A DNA stretch of 64,000 nt from JADZFO01 sp964512635 (GTDB lineage: Bacteria > 4484-113 > JAFGCY01): positions 124,001-188,000 of the forward strand of contig CAZEJB010000002.1 in NCBI GenBank assembly GCA_964512635.1. Reading direction: 5' to 3'. A program made the position numbers and the translations under genes. Positions 34,501 to 45,000 of this stretch are shown piece by piece. Position 1 is the first letter of the stretch; each line of letters starts with the position of its first letter. The notes under the pieces are model-generated. The model was not told the DNA's origin. It searched no databases and saw only the letters and a list, made by a program, of their open reading frames with translations.

Positions 34501-36968
34501 ACGGCTTCGATTCCAGACTTCAGATCCTCTGGCGGAATCCCCAGGGTATTGGCCCACTTCTGCATGAAGGCCGCACCAGGATCCAGGCCAAGATAGTCCA
34601 CCTTCATTCGGCCCCATGGCTCAAGGCCCAGCTGTTGGTTGGCGGCCATGGTCAGCTCGCGCAGCACCTGTATCCGGATGAATTTCACACGTTCACGGTT
34701 ATGCGTCGCAAGATGCCCGGACTTCGGCACGAAGCGCCAGACTTCCGGCAGCAGCACTCTTGAGAGCTGATCGTCCTTACCGAGAAGTTCATCCAGCGCA
34801 TAGATGAGGTCACCGGCAGACAGTGGCTTGTCTTTCAGCACCTCTGCCATCAGGCTGCGCAGCCGGAAGCGCCGCGCATGATCCTTCATCCAGCCAGCCT
34901 GGAAAGCCGCGTCCTGGCGGTTATCGGCAAAGAGCAGCAGGCGCTTGCGTTCGGCGTGGTGAACCATGTCCTGGCACAGCACATGTACATCCGACACATT
35001 GATCGCGCGCACCTGGCGCATTGGTTCGCGGTAGCCGCTGCCCTGCGGCCGTCCCTTTGAAGTGCATGACACGCAGGAAGAAAGTTGCCCCGGATTGCCT
35101 GCCGAGCTAAGCACCGCGAAGAGCTTGACCTTCTCGCCGCTGGTGCCGCAGCTTGAGCAGGTACTGACTTCGTGCCCGTGAGCCGAGCCACAGTGGCGAC
35201 AGAAGTACAGAGGGTGCAGTTTGCTGTGCGACTCCAGGTCGGCGTCTTCAGGTTCGCTGAGGATGCGATCCAGCAATACAGCGCGTCGCCCACCGTTCTC
35301 TTCCAGCAGTGGATCCCAGAAGTGGCTGCCGCCCTCGGCGAGCTGGCCGCCGCCTGGCTCAGTGCCGATGAACTCAAAGTCGCGTAGCCAGGTGACGAAG
35401 TAGTGCTGGCCGCAGGTAGTGCAGGTCGACACTGGCACATGCCATAAACGCTCATTGCCACCGGATTCCTTGAGCTGATCCTCGCCGCTGAGATATAGCT
35501 TCGGCTCCTTAGCCCCCGGCGGGAAGCTGACAATCGCGCCCGGCACTCCTCGCGTAAAAGCATGTACGACGGGCCGGAAGACTGGCCGTCCATCCAAATA
35601 CGCCGTCGCGCCTAGTGCCAGATAGCACATCAGCTCTTCTTCGCTAACCTCACGCTTGGCAGTCGCCTTGAGCTCCAGGCAGAGGCTCTCCAGGCTGCGG
35701 GGTCGCATCAGCGCACCATTGATCTGATGCGCCAGTTCGTTGCGCCTTAGCGCCGCGTGCAGGGCTGCCGACCAGGCGCCTGGCCCCAGCTCCATGCCGC
35801 TCAGGGCCTTATAGGATGCGCTGATCTCCGCGCTTGGCCCGCTTGATTCCGGGTCAGCGCTATCCAGTGCCGCCAGAACACTGGCGAGAAGCTCGTTCTT
35901 GTCGGTCTTCGCTGCTGCAGGGAGTTGGCGGCCGCCGTCCCACACATCGTCTTCGTACTCCTCATAGACACAGCTCACGCCAGCGCTGTCCACGCCAAAG
36001 AAGCGCGCGGCGAAGCGGCGGCCGGCCCCCGGGTCCGTGCGGTCAGCGATGGTGGCCGAGGTCGCCACAAACCTGGTCTCCTGCGCAGCGCAGTAATGAC
36101 GCAGGCGGCGGATCAGGCAGGCCGTCTCCGCGCCCATCGCGCCGGTAAAGGTATGCGCCTCGTCAAAGACCAGGAAGTCCAGGCGCGCATTGTCAAAGAG
36201 CTCGATATCGCGCTGGCGGGTCAGCAGCAGTTCCAGCATCTTGACGTTAGTCAGCAGGATCCGTGGCTGGCCGCCGGGAGTGCGCATCGCCTCGCGGCTG
36301 CAGACCTCCTCCGCCGGGTGCACTGTCTCGCCTTGCCCGCGCTTCTGGCTCTCGGCCAGCCTTGCCGCATAGTCCGAACGGCTGCTGCCCGGCGGCAGGC
36401 GTACGCCGTCCACGTCGCGTTCGTGCTCCGGTGTCTTGCCCACATACATGCCAAAGCTGATCCCGCTGCCGGCCAGCAGCCCGCGTAGACGGCCCAGCTG
36501 GTCTTCCGCCAGTGCATTCATCGGGTACACAATCACCGCGCTGATCCCGGGGGCCGCACCAGCATCCCGCAGCTCCAGGCACTTGCTGATGATCGGATAG
36601 AGGAAGCATTCGGTCTTACCGCTGCCTGTACCGGTGGATACCAGTGTCGGCTGGCCCTGCCCAATCGAGCGCACGGCGCGCTCCTGGTGGCCATAGAGCC
36701 GCTCGATGCGCGGGCCGATGATCTGCGCCATGTGCGGGTGGAACAGGCCGTCCTTGACCAGTTCGGCCACCGCCGCGCCCGGCTTGAAGCTGCGCGAGAG
36801 CGTGATGTAGGGCCCCTGCAGCAGCGGCGTGCGGCGCACCTGGTCCAGGTTCAGCAGGCTGCGCATCTGGGTGTGCAGACGCGGGTCGCTGAAGGGATAG
36901 GCGCTGAGCTGGTAGCTCAGGAAGCTGCGCGTGATCTTCTCGGTATAGGCAATCGGGTTAAGCGCCAT
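31572..36968 (-). CDS. DISARM-like fused helicase (DrmA-type), DUF1998 (DrmB-type) and PD-(D/E)XK-like nuclease
   Basis: 1798 residues. The SF2 helicase has a Q-motif-like LYGHQERAV (91-99), Walker A STGTGSGKTE (111-120), DEAH (269-272), SAT in VATSATIADRT, and motifs V/VI VCTPTLELGVDIGAL and YWQRAGRAGRRN. Cys pairs (TCTTCG, FCRHCG, TCSSCG, RCDVCR) suggest zinc ribbons. Near residues 1500-1670 a DUF1998/MrfA-like region has PVCGSSVSPL and SDCEQSCVDCLQSFRN. Residues 1681-1798 add a PD-(D/E)XK-like fold: VPDVFF (Asp 1721), GVCIYLDG (Asp 1741) and a later YEVIEI strand. In DISARM the helicase and DUF1998 parts are separate DrmA and DrmB, and the nuclease is a PLD protein (DrmC). The start overlaps the methylase stop (TGATG). 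Last gene of the operon. Confidence 0.82.
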   Translation of the reverse strand: MALNPIAYTEKITRSFLSYQLSAYPFSDPRLHTQMRSLLNLDQVRRTPLLQGPYITLSRSFKPGAAVAELVKDGLFHPHMAQIIGPRIERLYGHQERAVRSIGQGQPTLVSTGTGSGKTECFLYPIISKCLELRDAGAAPGISAVIVYPMNALAEDQLGRLRGLLAGSGISFGMYVGKTPEHERDVDGVRLPPGSSRSDYAARLAESQKRGQGETVHPAEEVCSREAMRTPGGQPRILLTNVKMLELLLTRQRDIELFDNARLDFLVFDEAHTFTGAMGAETACLIRRLRHYCAAQETRFVATSATIADRTDPGAGRRFAARFFGVDSAGVSCVYEEYEDDVWDGGRQLPAAAKTDKNELLASVLAALDSADPESSGPSAEISASYKALSGMELGPGAWSAALHAALRRNELAHQINGALMRPRSLESLCLELKATAKREVSEEELMCYLALGATAYLDGRPVFRPVVHAFTRGVPGAIVSFPPGAKEPKLYLSGEDQLKESGGNERLWHVPVSTCTTCGQHYFVTWLRDFEFIGTEPGGGQLAEGGSHFWDPLLEENGGRRAVLLDRILSEPEDADLESHSKLHPLYFCRHCGSAHGHEVSTCSSCGTSGEKVKLFAVLSSAGNPGQLSSCVSCTSKGRPQGSGYREPMRQVRAINVSDVHVLCQDMVHHAERKRLLLFADNRQDAAFQAGWMKDHARRFRLRSLMAEVLKDKPLSAGDLIYALDELLGKDDQLSRVLLPEVWRFVPKSGHLATHNRERVKFIRIQVLRELTMAANQQLGLEPWGRMKVDYLGLDPGAAFMQKWANTLGIPPEDLKSGIEAVLDQQRRQRRLLDRMGHQFSRFWHDSDEEIQRGYMPLPPAPGGMKLQYDSGDKKEYLSAWLSQRNTLMKQIARTWGVNDKDVAEFLRELWEYLSSESVGILVPAQLVSSRGKALPGTSGAYQIDADKLKLSSNHGYYRCDVCRKKFLRRTPMAKCIAWQCNGTLSFIREDLENYNLQLLDQHYEMLRPEEHTAMVPADRREQIENLFKGEKDSINTLVCTPTLELGVDIGALDAVLMRNVPPLPANYWQRAGRAGRRNRMAVCLAYCRTTSHDRAYFAEPLKLLDGRVDPPSFNMRNEAMIRKHVHAAVMTRLYQLAKGDGTASETAAAAVHECLEQCFPTRITSFLFEQGGEIRAKAFEVATLGIQIGAHIDQLVDYVEGAFSATWPEEDRDSVGRSVLESHVAGMVAELQQIVATLHRRLHWAHSEILRLGETRKVFGTLENEDEAHYRRCERFIKTMRGEAKRRSSQAESVDKINTLIVLAEEGFLPGYGLESGSVVALAETPYGQFDSGREFALPRPPSVALREYVPGNLIYANGNKYIARRFHREAGEDRGEQPVFEVDVQNEAVQEVSSPGSSQTLGGTFLRSISVCDVDLVHQSQISDEEEHRFQLPVMVFGKEKGRHNGGQAYNWGDQSLHYRRGVHLRLVNVGPKGSNLGTLGYPVCPVCGSSVSPLSSTAELTSFNTRHQERCHRSPENLGFFADVVTDCISLEGCPSRKAAHSILEALRIGASQILDMTVEDLQIQVIGQLDQQTVNALLWDPMPGGSGLLDQLLANFPAVIEAATAVVAGCPSDCEQSCVDCLQSFRNSFYHKYLDRHEALRMLQQWGSKLEDSHEIPPMQQVSATAPASGATTNAAEDKLKGLLEAAGFTAGAYQERIVFGHVISLSLPIGSTVPDVFFRAEEDDPNLKGVCIYLDGLSERSHGNPATAERDKMIRRHLTSLDYEVIEIAASELDDEGAMRAYFKRLARYLHA

Positions 36969-39900
36969 CAGCTCTGGTCCTCAGTATCATCTTGACTTTC
37001 AAACAAGGGTGTGCCGCCGGTCTGCTCCGGCGTGAAGAGCACATGCTGGCCCTTGCGGGTGGCCGGGTACTTCTGCGGTTGGCCGGGCCCGGCCGCTGGC
37101 GCCGGCGCCTTACCATCCAACTCATCCAGCAGGGCCTGGTAGCCCTCGGCGCCAAGCAGGTTGCGGGCGTGAAGGTGGCACTCGCGCCAGCTCTCCTCGG
37201 CGCTCTGGGCCAGTTGCCAGTCATAGAAGCGCGGGCCGAAGCACTCGCGCACGGGCTGATGCTCCAGCGCGCGCTCGTCGTGGCCCAGGCCGTAGTCCGC
37301 CAGGCGCAGGGTCCCGGGTAGCAGCCAGCCCTCGCCGTCGTTCTGCGCCATGAAGGCCGCAATGCCGGCTTCGCGGTCGCCGCCGCAGGCCTCGACATGC
37401 TGCAAGAGGTCATGGAAGGCGACCAGCGAGAGCACTGTCAGGCGATGCTCAGGGTGCTTATCTTTGTCCACGCGCCAGAATCCTTTAGCATCAAGTTCTC
37501 TCGTGAAAGACTTAGACATGACAGCTGCCTTGGGGTAGTCGCAGCCATTAACCAGTCTTTTGGATTGTTGCGAAGTCAAGCCGTACGTCAGGTACGCGAG
37601 AGCATCAATCGAGGCGTTCAGCCTGGTTCGTTCGGCATGTAAGTATGGCGATCGAGTATCATTTTGCATTAAGACTCCCTGACAAGCGAGTCTCAACCGA
37701 AACGCAGCGAAAGCGTTGTGAACAAGGTTGAGCATAGCTGCAAGACGTGCCACCGCGTGTACTAGTGTCTTAGATACTTCGCTTGGTAGCGCCAATTCTT
37801 GAATTCTACTCATATCCAGAGACGTGGCGCCTGTGGAGCCTGAAATACGCCCCCTAGCGATCCAGTCAAAGACAAGACTGTTGATTACACCCACAAGAAA
37901 ACACTTAGTGACAAGCGCCCTGTCGGCGTTCATCCAAATCAATGTGGAGTCACTGCTCGGCCATTCTGGCAAGAGCGCGGCGATCATCGTCCGCGTGTTT
38001 GTGGAGTTGGTAATGCGCCGACTCAATAATCGCAGGGTTCCCGTGGGAATCGGATCGCGCAGTTTGATTGGCCAAAAGAACTGAGCTCCTCCAGCGGTCC
38101 ACTCAGCTTCTTGCCATTTTGTGTGGTGACCAAATCCAGTCGAGTAGGCAGCGTGGAATGGATTGTGTTGGTGAATCATTGCCCCCTGGTAAATGGGAAG
38201 CGCGGCCAGTACACCTGTTTCGTCAACCAGCCGTCCGAAGTCATCAACTTGATATCCGGGTGGCACTCTGGTACTGTGCCAAATCGTCTCAAGCTCCTTC
38301 TTGTCCGACAAATTCACGTCGCCCTGTGGAGTCTCAGCAATACACATCGGTTCTCCTGATAGCGAGTACCTTAGTGGACATGAATTCAACGCTACCTGTC
38401 TTAGTATGTAGACATCTTCCTCAGTTTGGATTTCCACGACGATCATAGACACTGGGCTCAGTTCTAAGATCAAGTCCCTAGGGTACTGAGTCGAGTGGAG
38501 CTCCGCATGCTCCCAATCGCTCAAGTCTCGCCGCATGAATGCTGCATTGATGGACTGAGTAGTGCCTCCCTTAGAGACGACAATTGGGTTGAACTTGTAA
38601 CTACTGTGAATGTCAAAGATCTTCTGGCGGTTTTCAAAACTGAATAGCCATTCCCATCGACAGTGTTCGACAAACAGACGTCTCAGTCCAATGCTTGGAA
38701 AGTCGCTATAGATTCCACTGGGCACAATGAAGCCCATGCGCCCTGCGGTACGGAGCAGCGCATGACCCAGCTCCAGGAACATCTTGTAGGTGTAGGCCTT
38801 GCCCTCGCCTTGGTAAAGGAAAGGATGTCCTGGATCGGCAAATGTCTTAGAGATGTCGCGTTGCTGCTTCCAGACTCCGTGTCGAGTCTTTGAGCTCTCA
38901 AAGCTAGATGCACCGCGGTTGCCAAGGTTAATATCGTGCGTCTGTTTGCCGCTCGCGTCACGCGCAATCCTGTCGCCAAAAGGCGTGGCTACGTTCTTGA
39001 GCCAGTTACCAATGGACTTGAAGCCCGCGTTGTAGGAAAGCCAGTCGACCTCCGTAGTTTCGTCCTGCGAGAAATACTCGCGCTGCTTCTCCAGCGCTTC
39101 TTGCTTGCCATAACCACGGAACAAGGGGTCGATGGCTGAGAAGAACTCCTTGGACATCGGCTGTAGGGTGTCCCAGGGTGGGTTGCCCAGCATGGCGTCA
39201 AAGCCGGAGCTCTGAGCGTTGAAGACATCCGGGAATTCCAGCTCCCAATGGAAGAAGCGCCGCTGCGCGGTCGTCTCGCGCACGGCGTCCCAGACCTCAG
39301 CACCAAGCTTGCCGCTGGCGAAGGCTTCGGGCAGCGGCGCCAGGTCAAGCTTGTCCAGCGGCCAGAACCACAGTGCACACCAGAGGTCAAAGGCCTCGCG
39401 CAAAGCCACGAAGCCGGGCTCGGACTGCAGCGCCTCATAGCGTTGCCGGCGCGCTTCAATCTGGGTCGCCCCCAGGGCATGGATCGCCGCCAGTTCGCGC
39501 AGCGCTGCGCTGTGGCTCTGCTGCGCCTGGGCGATGTCGATGCCGCTCAGCAGGTTGCGGCCATCCAGCAGGCGGATCATTCCGGCCTTGGCTTCCGCGG
39601 CCTTTGCGCTGATCGCTTTGGTGAATTGCTTTTGTTTGAAGTGCACGCCGTTGCTGTGCGTGCTGTCCCCGCCCTCGCGCTCCCAGGCCATCAGGGGATA
39701 GTGCGCGAAGGTGTCGAACCAGGCGCCAACCAGGCTGTTACCGCACTTGACCTTGTGGTTGAGGAAGGTCATCGGCAACTGGCGGTCCAGCGTTTCGATC
39801 CAGAGGCTCAGGCGGCAGAGCTCCACCGCCAGCGGGTCAAGGTCCACGCCATAGATGCAGCGCTCCACCACATAGCGCCGCAACAGTGCGCGCAGACGCG

Positions 39901-42079
39901 GCTCGAAGTTGTCATCCTCGGGACGGTCGGGCAGGCGGTCGGCGTCGATGCCAGCGGGCGCGTCGTCGCCCCAGAGCATCTGCGGCAGGCTGCGGCCCTC
40001 GTAGTCCTCCAGGCGCTTATGGAGCTGCAGGGAATCGAAGAGCGCGCTGGTCAGATAGCGCAGCGAGCCCAGCAGGAAGGAGCCCGAGCCACAGGCCGGG
40101 TCGCAGAGCTTGATCGCCAGGATCTGCTCGGGCGGCTTGGGCGTCCACTGCACTGACGGCGCCTTGAGGTCCGGCTGGCCGTCCTCGCCCAGCGGTGGGT
40201 CATAGGCCAGGGGCTGCAGAGTGCGGTGGACAGTGGGGGTAGCCAGCTGCGGACGGGTGTAGTAAGTGCCCGAGCCCTTGCGGGTGCCGCCCCAGCGCAC
40301 GACGTACCACTCACCGGGCAGGACAACCGCGGCGATTAGCTGCTTCGCCTTGCCTTCCAGCTCTTTGGCGTGTGCGTCCTGCTGTAACGCGTTGGCCTTA
40401 ACGGGCAGCTTGCGGATCAGCCCGGCCACCAGGCTGGCGCGCCTGGCCCAGGCCAGCGCACGCTCGCGCAGGGTCTGGCCGATGTCTTCAGTCTCAGCTT
40501 CTTCCTCGTCAACACCTAGAACGTCAGTCGTTTCTGCTTCGACTTCTTCATCGTTCCCATCTTCCTCAGTGGCATCATCTTCCTCCTCAGCCTCCTCGCT
40601 GGACTCTTCTTCCTCGCCTGAGCCTTCTTCCGATTCTTCTGCAGAGGGGCTGCTGGCCTTGGCATCCTTCTTCATCTTCTCAAGCAGGGTCTTGAGCGTT
40701 TTGTCGTCCATTTGCTCCAGGGTCTCAAGCGGCAGAGCGGGCTGGTTGCCGACGGCCAGGAACACTATGGCCTTGTCCTTACCGGCGCAGCGCAGCTCGT
40801 AATCCAGCAGGCCTTCATAGAGAATGCCGATGTACTCACTGTCGAGGCTGGAGAAGTCTACGGGGACTCGGAACATTGTTGAGCTTCGACCACTGCGTAT
40901 CCTGACCTCGGTGCGGCTGAGCAGCTCGATGACCTCTTTGACCTTGAAGTCATTGACCACGGGACGGTCAGGGTTGAGGCAGGCATTCTCGAAGACGTGC
41001 AAAACGCGGCGGATGCTGTCGGGGCTGCCTGCGTCGCCCGGCGCGAAGAGCTCGCCGCCGTAGTGGCTGACCGGCAGCGCCTCGTGCGCGCAACCCTTGT
41101 ACATCAGCTGCATCAGCGCCAGGACCCGCGGCCAGCCGCTGTGGCTCTTGCGCAGCCGGTACTGGCTGGCGCGGACCAGGTCCTCACGCAGGCCCGCCAG
41201 GCTATAGCTGCGGTGATAAAGCTCCAGACTGCGCGGCAGCAGGCCCTCGCGACTCTCGGCGAAGAGGATCACCACCAGGCGCATCACTACGCGCACCGCA
41301 GCGTGATATATGTCCGCCGGCTTGACTTCATTGACAATGTCATTGAGCGCCGGGGCATGGGCCTGGATCAGCAGCTCGACAGCCTTGCGCACGCGTTCGC
41401 CGAGGACCTGCGAGAGCTCGGCCTGACCCTTGCGGCTGTCGTTAACCGCAGCGAGGAGCCGGCAGGGAGCTTCGGCATTCTCGGGCACCCACAGCGCTGG
41501 CGAGACCAGGGCCATGAAGCCCTGGAACTCAGCCGTGACTCCACCCTCGGCAAGCCAGGAGCCGGTGTCCCACTCGCAAAAGGCGTCATAGTCCATCCCG
41601 GCGAAGACCAGGCGCCACTGCCGGCCGTTGGTGAGGATGGCGAGCTGCTCTGGACCGCGCCGTAACCACTGCAACACTCGGGCATAGCTGACCCGGCCCT
41701 TGCCAATGCCGAGCCGTGCGTCTTCCACAACAAAGATGGGTAGTGTCGCGCCCGGACTACCCAGCCATAGCTGCTGCGGGCGGATCGCTTCGCCGGCAGG
41801 CCCGTGCCGGGTCCAGCTTGTGTCCACATTGCTGCCACCGGCCCACTCGCCCAGTTCCATGGTGAAGCCGCAGAGGCGCTGCAGCACGAAGCGCACAAAG
41901 TTGCTGCGCTTGTCCTTGGCATCGCGCTCAAAGGCCAACAGCTCCAGGCGCAGTTTCTCGTGCAGCCAGCCAGACAACTTTGGCGGCTCTGGGCCTAGCA
42001 GGCTGTCGAGGCGCTGTGTGTCGACCAGCAGCCCGCCATGCCGCAGGCTCGCCCACCATTCATGCCGCGGTGTGCTCAC
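36968..42079 (-). CDS. Large N6-adenine DNA methylase, DISARM DrmMI-like
   Basis: 1703 residues. Motif I is DPACGSGSFLLGSLRYL near residue 665 and motif IV NPPWDTLQP near 963, the gamma-class N6-adenine order found in Eco57I/type IIG and DrmMI/PglX-like enzymes. The N-terminus has a restriction-subunit-like segment (QLAILTNGRQWRLVFAG). Residues about 460-520 are an extreme acidic Glu/Asp/Ser stretch. Residues about 966-1546 (after NPPW) should hold the target-recognition part; this DNA (about 37,440-39,180) is visibly poorer in GC than the flanks. In DISARM the methylase marks self DNA. Start GTG overlaps the preceding stop (GTGA), so it is translationally coupled to the SNF2 gene. Confidence 0.85.
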   Translation of the reverse strand: MSTPRHEWWASLRHGGLLVDTQRLDSLLGPEPPKLSGWLHEKLRLELLAFERDAKDKRSNFVRFVLQRLCGFTMELGEWAGGSNVDTSWTRHGPAGEAIRPQQLWLGSPGATLPIFVVEDARLGIGKGRVSYARVLQWLRRGPEQLAILTNGRQWRLVFAGMDYDAFCEWDTGSWLAEGGVTAEFQGFMALVSPALWVPENAEAPCRLLAAVNDSRKGQAELSQVLGERVRKAVELLIQAHAPALNDIVNEVKPADIYHAAVRVVMRLVVILFAESREGLLPRSLELYHRSYSLAGLREDLVRASQYRLRKSHSGWPRVLALMQLMYKGCAHEALPVSHYGGELFAPGDAGSPDSIRRVLHVFENACLNPDRPVVNDFKVKEVIELLSRTEVRIRSGRSSTMFRVPVDFSSLDSEYIGILYEGLLDYELRCAGKDKAIVFLAVGNQPALPLETLEQMDDKTLKTLLEKMKKDAKASSPSAEESEEGSGEEEESSEEAEEEDDATEEDGNDEEVEAETTDVLGVDEEEAETEDIGQTLRERALAWARRASLVAGLIRKLPVKANALQQDAHAKELEGKAKQLIAAVVLPGEWYVVRWGGTRKGSGTYYTRPQLATPTVHRTLQPLAYDPPLGEDGQPDLKAPSVQWTPKPPEQILAIKLCDPACGSGSFLLGSLRYLTSALFDSLQLHKRLEDYEGRSLPQMLWGDDAPAGIDADRLPDRPEDDNFEPRLRALLRRYVVERCIYGVDLDPLAVELCRLSLWIETLDRQLPMTFLNHKVKCGNSLVGAWFDTFAHYPLMAWEREGGDSTHSNGVHFKQKQFTKAISAKAAEAKAGMIRLLDGRNLLSGIDIAQAQQSHSAALRELAAIHALGATQIEARRQRYEALQSEPGFVALREAFDLWCALWFWPLDKLDLAPLPEAFASGKLGAEVWDAVRETTAQRRFFHWELEFPDVFNAQSSGFDAMLGNPPWDTLQPMSKEFFSAIDPLFRGYGKQEALEKQREYFSQDETTEVDWLSYNAGFKSIGNWLKNVATPFGDRIARDASGKQTHDINLGNRGASSFESSKTRHGVWKQQRDISKTFADPGHPFLYQGEGKAYTYKMFLELGHALLRTAGRMGFIVPSGIYSDFPSIGLRRLFVEHCRWEWLFSFENRQKIFDIHSSYKFNPIVVSKGGTTQSINAAFMRRDLSDWEHAELHSTQYPRDLILELSPVSMIVVEIQTEEDVYILRQVALNSCPLRYSLSGEPMCIAETPQGDVNLSDKKELETIWHSTRVPPGYQVDDFGRLVDETGVLAALPIYQGAMIHQHNPFHAAYSTGFGHHTKWQEAEWTAGGAQFFWPIKLRDPIPTGTLRLLSRRITNSTNTRTMIAALLPEWPSSDSTLIWMNADRALVTKCFLVGVINSLVFDWIARGRISGSTGATSLDMSRIQELALPSEVSKTLVHAVARLAAMLNLVHNAFAAFRLRLACQGVLMQNDTRSPYLHAERTRLNASIDALAYLTYGLTSQQSKRLVNGCDYPKAAVMSKSFTRELDAKGFWRVDKDKHPEHRLTVLSLVAFHDLLQHVEACGGDREAGIAAFMAQNDGEGWLLPGTLRLADYGLGHDERALEHQPVRECFGPRFYDWQLAQSAEESWRECHLHARNLLGAEGYQALLDELDGKAPAPAAGPGQPQKYPATRKGQHVLFTPEQTGGTPLFESQDDTEDQS

Positions 42080-45000
42080 TGTGCAGCTCCCTTTGGCAAG
42101 GGCAAATAGATCTGCACGGCAATCGGCAGCACCTCAGTTTCCTGGCCCATGGCGAAGCGTTTGGGCAGCACCTCGCGCGTGATGCGCTCGCGTTCACGAT
42201 TCAAGTGTTCTCTGGTCCGCTCAAGTTGCTGACGGATTCTGTGAACCTCCGCCTCCTTGCGGTCGAGGTCACGATGGATCTGCTCAATCTCGAACTTCGA
42301 TTGGAAGAGCTGACCCTGGCGTATCTGCTCCAGCAACTCATTCATTTCACGCTCAAGAGACTTGACCGTTCGTGAAATGATCATGTCGGAGATCTCGCCG
42401 TGCCTGCGGTTGTACTTTTCGTTGGCGTCGTTTTGGGCCGCAGTCAGATCCAAGGCCAGCTGCTGCTTAAGGTCAGCAGTCAGTAAGCGTGCGTGTTCTC
42501 TGATGAAGTCTTTCAAGGCGCGCTCGACATCGCCGAAGAGCTCACTGGCCATTTCCTGGTCAGTCCGGGATATTAGCGCACTAGCATCGGCAGGCGAGAC
42601 TGCCAGATCCGCTGAGAGCGCCGCCCCAAGCTTGCCGTTCGAGACAGGCAACTGGACGCGGCGTACCCAGTGATGGAAGGTCTCGCGCAGATCGTTAACG
42701 GCCAGCTCCTCAAGATGCAATGTGATCACTACCTGGCAATCAGCCGGCAACTCCGCATAAGCGACAGACCAGCGTGAGACTCCGCTGGAGCCCAGCCTGG
42801 AGCGCGACAGACGGTCCAGCGCCTGCTGAATCAAAGGATGGGCCAGATGCAGCAGCCTGACATCCGCCATCGGACGGAAGACTGAGCGGCCATTGGCTTG
42901 CACTTTGAAGACATCCGGGCTGAAGGTCAGGCGCGGCAGACGCCCCTTGCTCTCGGAACCAGTCTTGACGCGCAGGTACTCCTCGTAGAGTTCGCGCCAG
43001 GCCGGGTCATGGGCATTGTTGATGCGGAAGCACTGGTCGGCATCCAGCGCTGACAGCGCCTGTCCCTGCGCGCTCATGCTAAGGGCTGTGTCCAGCACGC
43101 GATAAGCCCTCTGCGGACTCAAATCAATCTGCTGCTTCAAGGCATTCAGGCGGATCGCGATGTCACCCTCAAAGGCGATAGTCTCATCGACATTCATGCT
43201 CATCCGATTGCGAGCGAAATCTATGCGCTGGTCGAGGTCGCGCACTACTTCGTCAAGCGGCTCACCCAGGACCAAACGGCGGTGCACCGCCTCATCGAAG
43301 AGCTCCCCGGTGGCACCCAGGTCCTCACGGATCTGCTCGACTTTCTTGATCAGGTGCGACATGAACTTGAGGTCAGCATCCTGGTCGCTGGTGAGGTAGA
43401 AGATGTAAACATCGCGCAATTGCCCATAGCGGTCGAGGCGGCCATTGCGCTGCTCCAGCCGGGCCGGGTTCCAGGGGCAGTCAAAGTGCAGCATATAGCG
43501 TGCAGCGTCCTGCAGGTTGAGACCCTCGGACGCGGCGTCGGTGGCCAGCAGGACGCGCACGTTGCTCTTCGGATCGGCAAAGCTCTCTTTGATAGCTTCG
43601 CGGGCTGTCGAATCCAGGCCGCCGAAGAGGCAAGCGAAGCGCGCGTGATCCGCTGGAAAGGCCTCATGCAGCCGGCGCAATAGATAGTCCAGTGTAGTTT
43701 TGTACTCGGTAAAGATGACAAGGCGTTCGTCTGAGCGCCATTCGCCATCCTGCAGCAGCAAGCCTTCTATCTTGGCCTTCAAAGCAGCAAAGCGAGTGTC
43801 TACTTTAGGGCTATGCATACTGAGTTCTTTGTCTAGCGCTAAGCCCAGGCTGGCGGCAGCCTGGTCAATAGCGGCAATATGCTCAGTCAGCTGAGGTGCT
43901 AGTGGGACAAGCCACGACCCGATGGCACCGGCGGCGACAACCTCACGCTGTTCGGCTTCCCGGTCGTCCGCCAGCTCTTCGCGAGCAGCTTGACCCAGGG
44001 CAATGATCTCGCGGTCGTCTGCGCTTTGTTGCTCGCGAAGCCCCAGCTTGCAGCGCCGCCATGACTCCAGGAAGGTCATGGGGCAACTAAGCATGCGCTT
44101 ACCGAGGATCTCCAGCGCGAAAGCTCCAGCCTGGCTGTGCCTGCGGTTGGATGAAGCGATGAGACGACGAACTTCTCTGCGCAGATTCTCAAAGGCCTCG
44201 ATCAGATTGAGTTCGGGCTGCGAAAACGTCAACAGCACAGCTTCAGGGGGCATGCGCTCGCAGAACTTGCTTGGAACACTGCGCGCGTTGATTTGTCGCT
44301 TCAGACGCCGGACTACAACTTCGCTAACACGCTCGCGGGCCTTGTCAGACAGCGAGTGCGCCTGGCTGAAGCGCACGGGATCAAGCATTTCAAGCAGTCC
44401 CGTGAACGACCAGGTGTGGCCATTGTGCGGAGTTGCCGTCAGGAAGAGCCTGTGTTCAAAGAGCGGGGCGATCCGCCGAAGCATGCTGCTCAGGTCGCTC
44501 TCGGGCCCAAAAGGCGCGGGCATGAGGTTGTGTACCTCGTCGACAATGAGCAGATCCCAAGGTAACTGCCAGCTCTTCTCAGGGCTCTCGCTGGCCGAAA
44601 GGAATTGTTCGAGGATGTCTTCCTGGCGCAGGTAGTGGTATGAGGCGATGATCCTGGAGCTGTAGCGCCAGGGATTGGCGTCGATGCCAACATTGCGGCG
44701 GAGCTTCAAGGTGGAGTCTCGATCCACCGCTTCAAAAGGCAGCGAGAACTTGGAATTGAGCTCATCCTGCCATTGCACTGCCAGTGAAGCCGGCGTAAGG
44801 ATCAGCACGCGGTTAACCTTTCTCCGCGTCAGGAGTTCCGTGAGGATCAGGCCAGCTTCGACTGTCTTTCCGAGACCAACGTCGTCAGCAATCATCAAGT
44901 TAACGCGCGGCATTTGCATCGCCTTGTGCAATGGCACCAGCTGATACTCTTCCAGCTCGACGGCCGCCTGCAAGGGCGCAATAGCCGGCAGCCGGTCAAG

